Below are positions 1-9,132 of a stretch of DNA of 64,000 nt, piece by piece (positions within the stretch are counted from its first letter, which is position 1; every line of letters starts with the position of its first letter). The notes under the pieces were generated by a model. That model made no database searches. It saw nothing but the letters and a program-made list of their open reading frames with translations, and had not been told where the DNA came from. The translations under genes were made by a program, and so were the position numbers. This DNA comes from an uncultured Clostridia bacterium (GTDB taxonomy: Bacteria > Bacillota > Clostridia > Lachnospirales > CAG-274), in contig CALWSK010000003.1 of the NCBI GenBank assembly GCA_944384195.1, forward strand, positions 1 to 64,000. Direction: 5' to 3'.

Positions 1-28
1 GTTGTCTATAAAACATCTACATACAACC

Positions 29-1402
29 TTAAGCGTTAAAATATATTGATATTTGCTTCTTTTCCTTATCTACTTCTATGCCGTGTATAACTAACCTAGC
101 CATCTTATTTTTAAGCTCCATACTCTCATTAGAATTTAATACCTCTAAAATAGATATTTCCTTTATAGTATTTTTTTCTTCTTTATTATTTTCTATTCTC
201 TTTTCTAAAAACTCTATCTTTTGGCTAATTTCCTTTTTATTTTTAGCATATTCTTCTATAGTATCTATTTCCATAAGATAAGCTTTTTTTGCTTTTTCAA
301 GAGCTTTTTTATATTTTTCTATTTCTTTTATATCTTTTTCTTTATTATAATTATCTATATTTTTTAGCTCCACTTTTTTAATATAATTAGGATATATATC
401 TGATATTTTACTTAAAACTATATTTTCCATATCATTAACACCTATAGAAAAATGATTTGTACATTTGCCACAAGTATATCCTCCGCATCTAAACCTATCT
501 TGTCTATTGTTATAATATTTAGCATATACATAGGTTTGCCCACATTCTGCACATCTTATAAGTCCACAAAGCCAATGTTTGTTATATTCAAGTGGCTTTT
601 GTCTTTGTTTTTTTCTCTTTTCACTATTTTCAAATATATTTTTAGCCTTTTCAAAATCTTCTTCATCTATTATAGGAATATGCTTAGCCTTTTTTATTAT
701 CTGTTTACCGTCAGAATTAAAACAATAATACCCTTTATAAGTCATATTAGTTATTATCTTCTTAACCCATCTAGTATCTATACTGTTTCCCTTTTTAGTC
801 TTTATATCTTCACTATTTAACATCTTAGCTATAGCATAAGTAGATTTACCTGATAAAAATTCTGCAAATATTCTTCTTACAACCTTAGCTTCTTCTTCTA
901 CTATAACAAGGGGCTTATTCTTAGGCTTATAATATCCATATGGAGCACAAGATATATATTCTCCTAAAAGCGCTTTTTCCATCATTCCTCTTTTAACAAC
1001 TTTAGATAACTTCCTAGAATACATTTCGTTCATAGCTCCAAAAAGAGCATCTGCTATAAGCTGACTATCATCATCTAGGCTAGGTTCTGTAACAGATATG
1101 AGACTAACTCCATTTTTTCTAAGCATAGATTTATATACTAATGACTGTTCAAGATTTCTAGCAAATCTAGAGCTATCATAAATAAGCACATAGTAAAACT
1201 CCCCTTTTTTACTATCTTCTATCATCTGCATAAAACTTTGTCTTTTTTCTGCCTCTCTTCCAGACACCCCATAATCTACATATTCTTTTAATATTTCATA
1301 TTTATTTTTTATAGCATAATCTTCTATTACTCTGCGTTGGCTTTCTATAGAATATTCCTGCTTATCAGTAGACATTCTAAGATATAAAACTGCCTTTTTC
1401 AT
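29..1402 (-). CDS. Large serine recombinase (site-specific integrase/resolvase)
   Basis: 457-residue recombinase of the large serine family, which cuts and joins DNA through a covalent serine link during integration or excision of mobile elements. Seen: resolvase catalytic domain at about 1-145 with the nucleophile context YLRMSTDKQ (Ser11, Arg9); a Recombinase domain at about 160-260; a zinc ribbon at about 280-315 with paired CxxC motifs (RCAECG, CGKC); and a Lys/Glu-rich coiled coil at about 345-420. ATG start follows GAGGTGATAAA. No phage or ICE genes are visible to its right, so any element it serves would lie left of the window; that is inference. It could also be a developmental or orphan recombinase. 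Confidence 0.93.
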   Translation of the reverse strand: MKKAVLYLRMSTDKQEYSIESQRRVIEDYAIKNKYEILKEYVDYGVSGREAEKRQSFMQMIEDSKKGEFYYVLIYDSSRFARNLEQSLVYKSMLRKNGVSLISVTEPSLDDDSQLIADALFGAMNEMYSRKLSKVVKRGMMEKALLGEYISCAPYGYYKPKNKPLVIVEEEAKVVRRIFAEFLSGKSTYAIAKMLNSEDIKTKKGNSIDTRWVKKIITNMTYKGYYCFNSDGKQIIKKAKHIPIIDEEDFEKAKNIFENSEKRKKQRQKPLEYNKHWLCGLIRCAECGQTYVYAKYYNNRQDRFRCGGYTCGKCTNHFSIGVNDMENIVLSKISDIYPNYIKKVELKNIDNYNKEKDIKEIEKYKKALEKAKKAYLMEIDTIEEYAKNKKEISQKIEFLEKRIENNKEEKNTIKEISILEVLNSNESMELKNKMARLVIHGIEVDKEKKQISIYFNA

Positions 1403-1480
1403 TTTATCACCTCATCATATACTTATCATAGTACAAACTAAATTTTTATAAACTATACTATAAAATATATGGGTGATTTT

Positions 1481-1612
1481 ATGAAAAATTTTAAAATTAA
1501 AGTATTTTTCAAAGATGAAAAAAATGTTATAATAGATAATAATAAAATTTATATAGAAGATTTATATGAAAACATACTATCTTTATATATAAAATACATA
1601 GACAAGAAATAA
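1481..1612 (+). CDS. Small ORF, 43 residues, upstream of ung
   Basis: Short open frame starting MKNFKIKVFF and ending KYIDKK, 13 bases ahead of ung on the same strand. A weak ribosome site (GGTGA) sits 4 bases before its ATG. It is rich in Lys, Ile, Asn and Tyr, with no membrane segment or known motif. If translated it would be cotranscribed with ung. It may simply be the ung leader; no function recognised. Confidence 0.4.
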   Translation: MKNFKIKVFFKDEKNVIIDNNKIYIEDLYENILSLYIKYIDKK

Positions 1613-1625
1613 AAGGAGCAAATTT

Positions 1626-2297
1626 ATGGAAAAACCAATATTTAATAACGATTTTGACATACTTTTAAAAAATGAAATCCAAAAAGAATACTTTAATAAT
1701 ATATTAAATTTTTTAGACGAAGAATATAAAACAAAAACTATATTTCCTCCTAAGGAAAATATATTTAATGCTCTTAAATACACAAGTTATAAAGACTGCA
1801 AAGTACTAATATTAGGGCAAGACCCATACCACGGAAAAGGTCAAGCAAATGGACTTAGTTTTTCCGTAAATGACGGAATAGCCATTCCTCCATCTCTTAG
1901 GAATATATTTAAAGAACTAAACCAAGATTTAGGTATACCTATTTCTAAAAGTGGTGACCTTACAAAGTGGGCAAAACAAGGTGTCCTTTTATTAAATGCC
2001 ACTTTAACAGTAGAAGAAGGCAAAGCAAATTCTCATAGTAATATAGGTTGGCAAACTTTTACTGATAGTGTAATATCTATATTAAATAAAAAAACTATAC
2101 CTATGGTTTTCATATTATGGGGAGCTTATGCTCAAAAAAAAATAGAACTTATAACAAATCCTATTCATAAAATAATAACTTCTGTACATCCTAGCCCACT
2201 TTCTGCAAATCGTGGCTTTTTTGGTTCTGCTCCATTTTCACAAACAAATACTTTTTTAAAAGCTAATGATATAAGAGAAATCGACTGGAGCTTATAA
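1626..2297 (+). CDS. ung: Uracil-DNA glycosylase
   Basis: Family 1 uracil-DNA glycosylase that removes uracil from DNA to start base-excision repair in the cytoplasm. At 223 residues it has the family's normal length. Seen: water-activating loop GQDPYH at 64-69 (Asp66 catalytic), followed by GxANGLSFSV, and the minor-groove loop HPSPLSANRG with the catalytic His188. AAAGGAG precedes the ATG by 8 bases. It stands alone apart from the tiny ORF in front and ends at a strong bidirectional hairpin shared with the convergent YitT gene. Confidence 0.97.
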   Translation: MEKPIFNNDFDILLKNEIQKEYFNNILNFLDEEYKTKTIFPPKENIFNALKYTSYKDCKVLILGQDPYHGKGQANGLSFSVNDGIAIPPSLRNIFKELNQDLGIPISKSGDLTKWAKQGVLLLNATLTVEEGKANSHSNIGWQTFTDSVISILNKKTIPMVFILWGAYAQKKIELITNPIHKIITSVHPSPLSANRGFFGSAPFSQTNTFLKANDIREIDWSL

Positions 2298-2339
2298 TAA
2301 AATAAAAGACTGTAGATATATCTACAGTCTTTTATTTTA
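2298..2339. terminator. Bidirectional intrinsic terminator between ung and the YitT gene
   Basis: Perfect palindrome centred at 2318/2319 with core GACTGTAGATATATCTACAGTC, flanked by A-runs on the left and T-runs on the right. It serves the convergent genes on both strands and includes the YitT stop codon. Confidence 0.9.
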
Positions 2340-3221
2340 ATCTAATGGTGCTTGATAAAATCTTCCATAAAATTGTTCTGTTTTAAAGCTATTTATAATA
2401 ATATAAGGATCTGCCATCCTCACAGTTTCCACAACATCTGGAACTTCATAAGACGATACAACAGTATGTATAACCGTCATATTTTTTTTACTATAACCCC
2501 CTATAGCTTCAACACAAGATAATCCGTGTCTAAAATTTTTAACATAAGCTTCTACTACTTCTTTAGGCTTAGAAGTTGTCATCTGAAGAGTAACTCTTAC
2601 ATATCTTTGATGGAATGTAGATATAGTCCTTGTAGATACATATTGGAATAATATAGAATAGCCTGCTTCTGTCCAACCAAAAAGTACACCAAAAATACAT
2701 AATAATACTACATTAAACATAAAAACATAATTCCATATAGACTTACCCTTTTTGTTAGATACATAAAGCGCTATAAAATCTGTACCCCCAGTAGATGCTC
2801 TGCCTTTAAGTGCTAAAACAATAGATATACCAAATAAAAATCCACCAAATATAACATTTAATATTTCATCTTTAGCTCCAAAAAATGCTTTAAAATCAAA
2901 AATCCTTAAAAACAAACTATTTAGCATTACTTGTAATAAAGAAAAAAATACAAAACGTTTGCTTATAGACTTAGAACATATTATAGCAACCGGCAAATTA
3001 AGAACTACTATAAGTATAGATATAGATATAGGCACTCCAAAAAATGTAGTTGATATTTTATTAATTAAAATAGCTATCCCTGTAAAACCACTAGCTAATA
3101 AATTAGCTGGCTCTATAAAAGATTGTATAACAAAACATTGTAATAAAGCAGAAACTGATACTGCCAAAAAAGTTAAAGTATTGGCAATCTTCTTATTATC
3201 TTTAATAATTTTCTTATCCAT
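2337..3221 (-). CDS. YitT family membrane protein (DUF161 + DUF2179)
   Basis: 294-residue integral membrane protein of the YitT/YebE family. Seen: five to six hydrophobic segments from about 15 to 195, with the family signature GRASTGGTDFIALYV near 145, then a soluble C-terminal DUF2179 domain (about 205-290) with YGGYSKK-type and final FYGRFYQAP elements. Function of the family is unsettled; some members have been tied to small-molecule transport. ATG preceded by AAGGAGTTATA. It appears to be the last gene of the leftward block and ends in the terminator shared with ung. Confidence 0.9.
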   Translation of the reverse strand: MDKKIIKDNKKIANTLTFLAVSVSALLQCFVIQSFIEPANLLASGFTGIAILINKISTTFFGVPISISILIVVLNLPVAIICSKSISKRFVFFSLLQVMLNSLFLRIFDFKAFFGAKDEILNVIFGGFLFGISIVLALKGRASTGGTDFIALYVSNKKGKSIWNYVFMFNVVLLCIFGVLFGWTEAGYSILFQYVSTRTISTFHQRYVRVTLQMTTSKPKEVVEAYVKNFRHGLSCVEAIGGYSKKNMTVIHTVVSSYEVPDVVETVRMADPYIIINSFKTEQFYGRFYQAPLD

Positions 3222-3243
3222 TATAACTCCTTAAAATAAAAGC

Positions 3244-3768
3244 TTAATTATTATATAAATCTTCTATTTTTATTTCTTGTCTATTTTTATATACTCTATT
3301 TAGCTCTTGAGCTAATTTTTCTTCCATATTCTTAGTTATATATACTATTTCATCTAAAGATTGCTGAAGTATTTTTTCTACATCAAGAAGACATCTATCA
3401 GCATAGTTTATTGCACCATCTCTCATTTCTGTTACATATTCTTTCATTTCTTTTCTTTTTTCTTCTTCTCTAGCTTTAGCTATTCTTGTTATATTATGCT
3501 CACTTACTATAACTTGCGCTTCTTCTTCTGCCATTTTAATAATTTTATTTGCCTCAAGCTCAGCATCTTGCAAAATTTTATCAGCATTATCTATTATTTT
3601 TTTTGCTTCTTTTAGTTCTCTTGGTAAATTATATCTTATATCTTCTAATATTTGAAAAGCTTCTTCTTTATCAAGACCTTTTCCACCAAAAATACTTCCA
3701 CTTTTAGATTCATTTATAATATTATATAATTCATCTATTAAATCATCTACTTTAGTGTATTCTTGCAT
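3244..3768 (-). CDS. Coiled-coil protein, ATP synthase B / DivIVA-like
   Basis: 174-residue soluble protein made mostly of long charged helix. Central heptad-rich Ala/Glu/Lys stretch at about 50-120 resembles the stalk of ATP synthase subunit B or DivIVA-type proteins, and Clostridia often carry such a gene after coaD. I start it at the inner ATG (3768) because GGAGG lies 8 bases upstream; the longer reading from 3786 would begin inside the ribosome site. It overlaps the end of coaD by 17 bases, indicating cotranscription. Exact role unknown; scaffold or cell-envelope function is only a guess. Confidence 0.75.
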   Translation of the reverse strand: MQEYTKVDDLIDELYNIINESKSGSIFGGKGLDKEEAFQILEDIRYNLPRELKEAKKIIDNADKILQDAELEANKIIKMAEEEAQVIVSEHNITRIAKAREEEKRKEMKEYVTEMRDGAINYADRCLLDVEKILQQSLDEIVYITKNMEEKLAQELNRVYKNRQEIKIEDLYNN

Positions 3769-4255
3769 CTTTAAATCCTCCTTCATAAACTTTTTTTTCT
3801 AATTTTTGTTTTACTATATCTGGAACCATCTTATCATAAGAACCACCAAAAATAGCTATTTCTTTTACAACGCTAGAACTAAGCCAAAGATTTTGTGTAT
3901 TTGTAGGCATAAAAAGAGTTTCTATTTCTTCATCCATAGTTTTATTAGTAAGCGCTATTTGAAATTCATATTCAAAATCAGTAACTGCTCTTAAACCTCT
4001 TATTACTGTTTTACATTCTATTTCTCTGCAAAAATCTACAAGTAAACCAGAAAAACTTGTTACAGAGACATTATGTATATCTTTTGTTAGTTCTTTAAGC
4101 ATATCAACACGCTCATCTACAGAAAACATAGATTTTTTAGATGGATTTTTTAAAACAGCTACTACTAACTTGTCTACAAGTTTACTACTTCTTAAAATTA
4201 TATCAAGATGCCCATTAGTAGGGGGGTCAAAACTTCCTGGATAAACTACTCTCAA
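3752..4255 (-). CDS. coaD: Phosphopantetheine adenylyltransferase
   Basis: Catalyses ATP + 4'-phosphopantetheine to dephospho-CoA, the fourth step of CoA synthesis. Seen: nucleotidyltransferase motif GSFDPPTNGH (His16), RGLRAVTDFEYE substrate loop and the SSSVVKE segment in place of the usual ISSTxVRE; 167 residues, slightly above the usual 160. Start is TTG with GGAGG 7 bases upstream; rsmD ends only 2 bases before it, so coaD is likely translationally coupled. Another CoA gene, coaBC, sits at 50480. Confidence 0.96.
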   Translation of the reverse strand: MRVVYPGSFDPPTNGHLDIILRSSKLVDKLVVAVLKNPSKKSMFSVDERVDMLKELTKDIHNVSVTSFSGLLVDFCREIECKTVIRGLRAVTDFEYEFQIALTNKTMDEEIETLFMPTNTQNLWLSSSVVKEIAIFGGSYDKMVPDIVKQKLEKKVYEGGFKDARIH

Positions 4256-4257
4256 AA

Positions 4258-4812
4258 TTATTCCTCCTGTTTATGTTCTAAAAAAACCATTTTGGTAATT
4301 TTATATTCTTTCACGCGATATACAAAAAACTCTTCTACTTCTATTTCCTCGTCTATATGTTGTTCACATATTATAAAACCATTTTCTTTAAGAATATCTT
4401 TTTTTGCTATTTCGGTAAGCACTGGTTTTAAAAGGCCCTTATCATATGGAGGATCTAAAAATATTATATCAAATTGTTTATTAAAATTCGCTAGCTTATT
4501 TATAGCTTCTATACAAGTCATATTATAAACTGTAGCTTTATCTTTTAGCCTAGCTTTTTCTATATTTTCATTTATTATATCTATACTTTTTTTATCATAA
4601 TCCACAAAAAAGCATTCTTTAGCTCCACGGGATAAAGCTTCTATACCTATAGCTCCACTACCACTAAATAAATCTAAAAAAGATATATCATAAAGCTCAT
4701 TTGATATAATATTAAATAATGATTCTTTTATTCTGTCAGCAGTTGGTCTTGTACTAAGTCCTTCGGGAGCTTTCAACTTTAGTCCTCTAGCCGTTCCAGA
4801 TATTACTCTCAT
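4258..4812 (-). CDS. rsmD: 16S rRNA (guanine966-N2)-methyltransferase
   Basis: Methylates G966 of 16S rRNA in the small subunit using S-adenosylmethionine. Seen: SAM-binding motif DLFSGSGAIGIEALSRG at about 47-63 and the catalytic DPPY at 120-123; 184 residues matches the family. The rsmD-coaD pairing is common in Firmicutes. ATG preceded by AAAGGGAAATT. Short A+T-rich spacer separates it from recG upstream. Confidence 0.95.
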   Translation of the reverse strand: MRVISGTARGLKLKAPEGLSTRPTADRIKESLFNIISNELYDISFLDLFSGSGAIGIEALSRGAKECFFVDYDKKSIDIINENIEKARLKDKATVYNMTCIEAINKLANFNKQFDIIFLDPPYDKGLLKPVLTEIAKKDILKENGFIICEQHIDEEIEVEEFFVYRVKEYKITKMVFLEHKQEE

Positions 4813-4886
4813 ATAAATTTCCCTTTCATATAATTTTCTTTATTAATTATAACTAATTTTTTTACCTTAGTAAAGAAAAATTATAC

Positions 4887-6944
4887 TTATAAGGTTATGT
4901 TATTTTGTTTTTGATTAAAAATCTCTTCTATTTTTTGCTTTAATAGAATATTTTCTAGCATATCAAGATTAGCATCTTTTCTATATAAATCTATAGCTAC
5001 TTTTTGTGCTAATTTTAAAGCTTCTGTATCTTTGTATAAATTAGCTATTTTCATTTCTGGTATACCGTGTTGTCTTGTTCCAAAAAAATCCCCACTTCCT
5101 CTAAGCTCTAAATCTTTTTCACTAAGTATAAAGCCATCTGAATGTTCCACCATAATCTTAAGCCTAGCTATAGAAGCTTTGTTTTTGCTATCGCTTAACA
5201 AAATACAATAAGACTTTTCTGCTCCACGACCAACTCTTCCTCTTAATTGGTGTAACTGACTTATACCAAATCGTTCTGCATTTTCTATAAGCATTATTGT
5301 AGCATTAGGTACATTTATTCCAACTTCTATAACCGTAGTAGAAACTAATATATCTATTTCACCTTTATAGAACCTATCCATTATATCTTGTTTTTCATCA
5401 TTTTTCATTTTTCCGTGAATACATTCTATCCTATAATTATAAAAAACCTCTTCTTTCAATTTTTGTGTATATGCCAAAACAGATTTTAACTCCATCTTCT
5501 CATTTTCTTCTATCATAGGACAAATTATATAAGCTTGTCTTTTTTCATCAGCATTATTCTTCAAAAATTTATACACCCTTTCATAATATGTACTATTTAC
5601 ATACAAGGTATCTATTTTTTGTCTACCTGGTGGTAATTTATCTATAACAGATATATCCAAATCACCATATAAGATAAGAGCAAGTGTTCTTGGTATTGGT
5701 GTTGCCGTCATTACTATTGTATGAGGACTTTTGCCTTTTTCTCCAAAATCTTCTCTTTGTCTTACTCCAAATCTATGCTGTTCATCTGTTATAACAAGCC
5801 CTAAGTTTTTAAAATTTATTTTATCTTGTATAATAGCATTTGTACCTATAACTATCTTAGCGCTACCATCAGATACTTTTGCTATTGCCTCTTTTTTTTC
5901 TTTAGCCCTTTGAGAACCAGATAAAAATACACATTCTATTCCTAATTTATCAAATAATTTCTTAAATCCTTCAAAATGTTGTTTAGCCAAAACATCTGTA
6001 GGTGCCATAAGCCCTACTTGATATCCATTTTTAGCAACTATATAAGCTACTATCTGGGCTATAACTGTCTTTCCAGAGCCTACATCTCCTTGTATAAGTC
6101 TATTTATTACCTTTCCCTTTGAAAAATCAATATATATATCTTCTAATACCTTTTGTTGTGCCAAAGTTAATTTAAAGGGTAATATTTCTATTATATCATT
6201 TATATCTTTATCTTCTATATTTATATCTGTTTCTTTATTTTCTATAAACCCTTTTATTTTAAACAGCATAATTTGTATTAAAAATAATTCTTCAAAAACT
6301 AATCTCTCTCTTGCCTTAAAAAAACTCTCTTCATCTTTTGGAAAATGTATATTTTCTATAGCAAAAGGTCTATCACAAAAATTGTATTTTTCTAAAATAC
6401 CTTTAGGTAAAAATTCTTCTATTTTATCTAACATTTCATCTAAAACATCTTTTATAATAGCTCTTAATATTTTTTGTGAAAGTTTATTTGTAGAAGAATA
6501 TATAGGAACTATTCTTCCATTTGATAAATTTTCTTTTGTATTATCTATAATTTCATAATCTGGACTTTCCATAACTAGCTTATCATATTTTTCTATAACC
6601 TTACCAGTAAATATATATTCCCTGCTATATATTAAAGCTTTTTTTATATAAGCTCTATTATACCATACTATATCTAAATAAGTTTCTCCATCAAATATTT
6701 TTACCTTAGATATAGTTATATTTTTACTTTTAATATTTTGTACTGTTCCTACTATTCTTCCTATAACAGTATTTTTCTTATCTTTTTCTATATCTTTTAT
6801 TTTAGATATATTGCTTCTATCGTCATAAGCTCTTGGAAAATATTCTATTATATCATTTACTGTATATATATTTAGCTTTTCTAACTTTTTAGCTCTTTCT
6901 TTTCCTATATTTTTTATACTAAGTACACTATCAGAAAATAACAT
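4887..6944 (-). CDS. recG: ATP-dependent DNA helicase RecG
   Basis: Branch-migration helicase that remodels stalled forks and Holliday junctions. Full length (685 residues). Seen: N-terminal wedge/OB domain (about 1-230), Walker A GDVGSGKT, DEQH box (DEQHRFGVRQRE), motif III TATPIPRTL, motif V/VI ending QLRGRVGRG, and the TRG region near GDFFGTRQHG. Start ATG with AGGAGGATT in front. A hairpin at 6971-7010 separates it from the fakA-like gene, so it may have partly independent expression. Confidence 0.97.
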   Translation of the reverse strand: MLFSDSVLSIKNIGKERAKKLEKLNIYTVNDIIEYFPRAYDDRSNISKIKDIEKDKKNTVIGRIVGTVQNIKSKNITISKVKIFDGETYLDIVWYNRAYIKKALIYSREYIFTGKVIEKYDKLVMESPDYEIIDNTKENLSNGRIVPIYSSTNKLSQKILRAIIKDVLDEMLDKIEEFLPKGILEKYNFCDRPFAIENIHFPKDEESFFKARERLVFEELFLIQIMLFKIKGFIENKETDINIEDKDINDIIEILPFKLTLAQQKVLEDIYIDFSKGKVINRLIQGDVGSGKTVIAQIVAYIVAKNGYQVGLMAPTDVLAKQHFEGFKKLFDKLGIECVFLSGSQRAKEKKEAIAKVSDGSAKIVIGTNAIIQDKINFKNLGLVITDEQHRFGVRQREDFGEKGKSPHTIVMTATPIPRTLALILYGDLDISVIDKLPPGRQKIDTLYVNSTYYERVYKFLKNNADEKRQAYIICPMIEENEKMELKSVLAYTQKLKEEVFYNYRIECIHGKMKNDEKQDIMDRFYKGEIDILVSTTVIEVGINVPNATIMLIENAERFGISQLHQLRGRVGRGAEKSYCILLSDSKNKASIARLKIMVEHSDGFILSEKDLELRGSGDFFGTRQHGIPEMKIANLYKDTEALKLAQKVAIDLYRKDANLDMLENILLKQKIEEIFNQKQNNITL

Positions 6945-6970
6945 ATAATCCTCCTATTTTTAATAAATTA

Positions 6971-7010
6971 AAAAGGCTGAAGATTTATGCAAAAGCAATT
7001 TTCTTCAACC
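6971..7010 (-). terminator. Intrinsic terminator after the fakA-like gene
   Basis: On the minus strand GGTTGAAGA pairs with TCTTCAGCC (one G-U), loop of about 17 bases, followed by TTTTT. It lies between the DAK2 gene and recG. Confidence 0.75.
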
Positions 7011-7020
7011 TATTAAGTTT

Positions 7021-8640
7021 CTATTCTATAGATATTATATAATAATATAAAGGTTGCCCTCCATAAATAAGCTCAAAATCAAGATAGTCATATTTTTCAC
7101 TTACATAGTTTTCTATTTTCTTTGCCTCTTCCTCTTTAATATCACTACCATAATATATACTAATATTAAAGGCATCTTCTTTTTCTTCTATCATTTTGTC
7201 TATAAGCTCTTTAGTCCCAAGCTCTATATCTTTAGAAACATTTTTTATCTTACCATCTATCATACAAAGTATATCACCTTGCACTATATCTATTCCGTCA
7301 ATACTAGTATCTCTAACAGCATAGGTTATTTGTCCTGTAGATACATATTTTATAGCTTCATTCATATTTTTTATATTTTTTTCTAAACTATCTGTAGATA
7401 AAAAACTTGTAAGAGCAGAAAATCCTTGAGCTATACTTAAAGTTTCTATCACCTCTACATTTTTTGAAGTGCAAGCTTCTTTTACCTGTTCAGAAGCTAA
7501 TATAATATTTTTATTATTAGGCAAAATAAAAACATTTTTAGCATCTACTCTATCAACTGCATTTAATATATCTTCTATGCTAGGGTTCATAGTTTGACCA
7601 CCTGTTATAAGCTCGTCAACGCCATATTCTTTAAAAAGATTATCTATGCCCTCACCTATAGATACTGCAACAAAACCATAATCTTTTGAAGGCTCTTTTT
7701 CTAAAGTAAAGTCTATAAGATTGCTATGTTGTGTTCTCATATTTTCTATTTTTATATTATCAAGGCTTCCTACTAACATAGCTCTTTCTAAAACTTTACC
7801 TGGATTATTAGTATGAACATGAATTTTTATAAAATCATCATCACTAGCTAAAACTATAGAATCACCTATACTTTCTAAAAATGATTTTAGCTCTGTTTCC
7901 AAATTATCATTATTATTCTTGATATTTATAAAAAATTCTGTACAATAACCATATTTTATATCTATTTCCTTAATATTTTTATCAGAAAGTTTTTTAGGTT
8001 CTTTTTCTTCATAAAGCTCTATATATTCTCCGCTGTCAAAAAAACCTCCTTCTAATATGCTAATAAGTCCCTTGCCTCCAGCATCAACAACTCCTGCTTG
8101 TTTAAGCTCTGGGAGCATATTCCTAGTTTTATCTAAAACAGAATTGGCATAGGATAATACTTCTTTCATCATTTCTACTATATCTTCAGTTTTATTTGCC
8201 ATCTCTAGCGATTTTTCACTTATAGCCTTAGATACTGTTAGTATAGTGCCTTCTTTTGGTTTCATAACCGCCTTATAAGCACTTTCTACTCCTTTAGAAA
8301 AAGCTTCTGCTATATCTTTAGCACTTGCTCTGTCTTTTCCTTCAAGCCCTTTACAAAATCCCCTGAATAATTGTGATAAAATAACTCCAGAGTTTCCCCT
8401 TGCTCCTTTTAAAGAGCCAGTTGAAAGAGCCTTTGCTATATCATGTATATTTGGAGAATTTATCTTAGCCACTTCTTTAGCAGCAGATAAAACTGTTAAA
8501 GACATATTTGTCCCTGTATCACCATCTGGAACTGGAAATACATTAAGAGAATCTACTTCATCTTTTTTCTGATTTAGTCTATTTGCTCCTGATATAATAA
8601 ATTTTTTGAGCCTATGCCCATCTATCATTAATAGTTTCAA
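7021..8640 (-). CDS. fakA: DAK2-domain fatty acid kinase subunit FakA (YloV)
   Basis: 539-residue YloV/FakA family protein. FakA binds ATP and, with a FakB fatty-acid carrier, phosphorylates exogenous fatty acids for phospholipid synthesis. Seen: DAK2 kinase domain (about 10-205) with the metal/ATP signature NVFPVPDGDTGTNM and GARGNSGVILSQL, then the FakA-type central and C-terminal domains with HVHTNNPG and TGGQTMNPS. Start is TTG: AGGGGG lies 8 bases upstream, whereas the in-frame ATG four codons later has none. It follows the Asp23 gene by 15 bases, the usual Firmicute pairing (yloU-yloV). Confidence 0.93.
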   Translation of the reverse strand: MKLLMIDGHRLKKFIISGANRLNQKKDEVDSLNVFPVPDGDTGTNMSLTVLSAAKEVAKINSPNIHDIAKALSTGSLKGARGNSGVILSQLFRGFCKGLEGKDRASAKDIAEAFSKGVESAYKAVMKPKEGTILTVSKAISEKSLEMANKTEDIVEMMKEVLSYANSVLDKTRNMLPELKQAGVVDAGGKGLISILEGGFFDSGEYIELYEEKEPKKLSDKNIKEIDIKYGYCTEFFINIKNNNDNLETELKSFLESIGDSIVLASDDDFIKIHVHTNNPGKVLERAMLVGSLDNIKIENMRTQHSNLIDFTLEKEPSKDYGFVAVSIGEGIDNLFKEYGVDELITGGQTMNPSIEDILNAVDRVDAKNVFILPNNKNIILASEQVKEACTSKNVEVIETLSIAQGFSALTSFLSTDSLEKNIKNMNEAIKYVSTGQITYAVRDTSIDGIDIVQGDILCMIDGKIKNVSKDIELGTKELIDKMIEEKEDAFNISIYYGSDIKEEEAKKIENYVSEKYDYLDFELIYGGQPLYYYIISIE

Positions 8641-8655
8641 ATCTATATCCCCCTA

Positions 8656-9012
8656 CTAATCTATTACTTTTATATCTTCTACAAAAATATTTATAGATAA
8701 AACTTTCATTCCTGTTATATGTTCTAATTTATATTTTACTGTGTCTTTTATGGTTTCTGCTATAGCTTTAATATTTGTTCCATATTTTACAATTATATGC
8801 AAATCTACAGTTAGCTTATCTTCTTCTATATTAAGTTTAACACCTTTTGTTATACTTTCTATTTTTAAAAGCCTAACTATTCCATCTTTCATATTTTTGC
8901 TAGCCATTCCCACAATACCATAGCATTCTGTAGTGGCAAGTCCTGCTATTTGAGCTATAGCCTCCATATCTATACTGATTGTTCCAATCTCATTTTCTAA
9001 AATAGATATCAT
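8656..9012 (-). CDS. Asp23/Gls24 family envelope stress protein (YloU-like)
   Basis: 118-residue Asp23/Gls24 domain protein. Seen: the family pattern ending in VDLHIIVKYGTNI, then a helix and SINIFVEDI. Family members associate with the membrane or envelope stress, but the biochemical role is unknown. Directly upstream of fakA in the same transcript. ATG preceded by GGAGGTTAACAT. Confidence 0.93.
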   Translation of the reverse strand: MISILENEIGTISIDMEAIAQIAGLATTECYGIVGMASKNMKDGIVRLLKIESITKGVKLNIEEDKLTVDLHIIVKYGTNIKAIAETIKDTVKYKLEHITGMKVLSINIFVEDIKVID

Positions 9013-9132
9013 ATGTTAACCTCCATCTATGCTTTTTATTATATAATAAAACTTATACTTTTATTAATCATCTTAAATTTTCATCATATAACTAATAGAT
9101 TTTGGCTTAAGATTAATAGGTAACCATATTAG

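Noticed and set aside
1403..1480. attL/attR core beside the recombinase
   Set aside because: Short partial inverted repeats exist, but the partner site would be outside the window, so no core can be identified.
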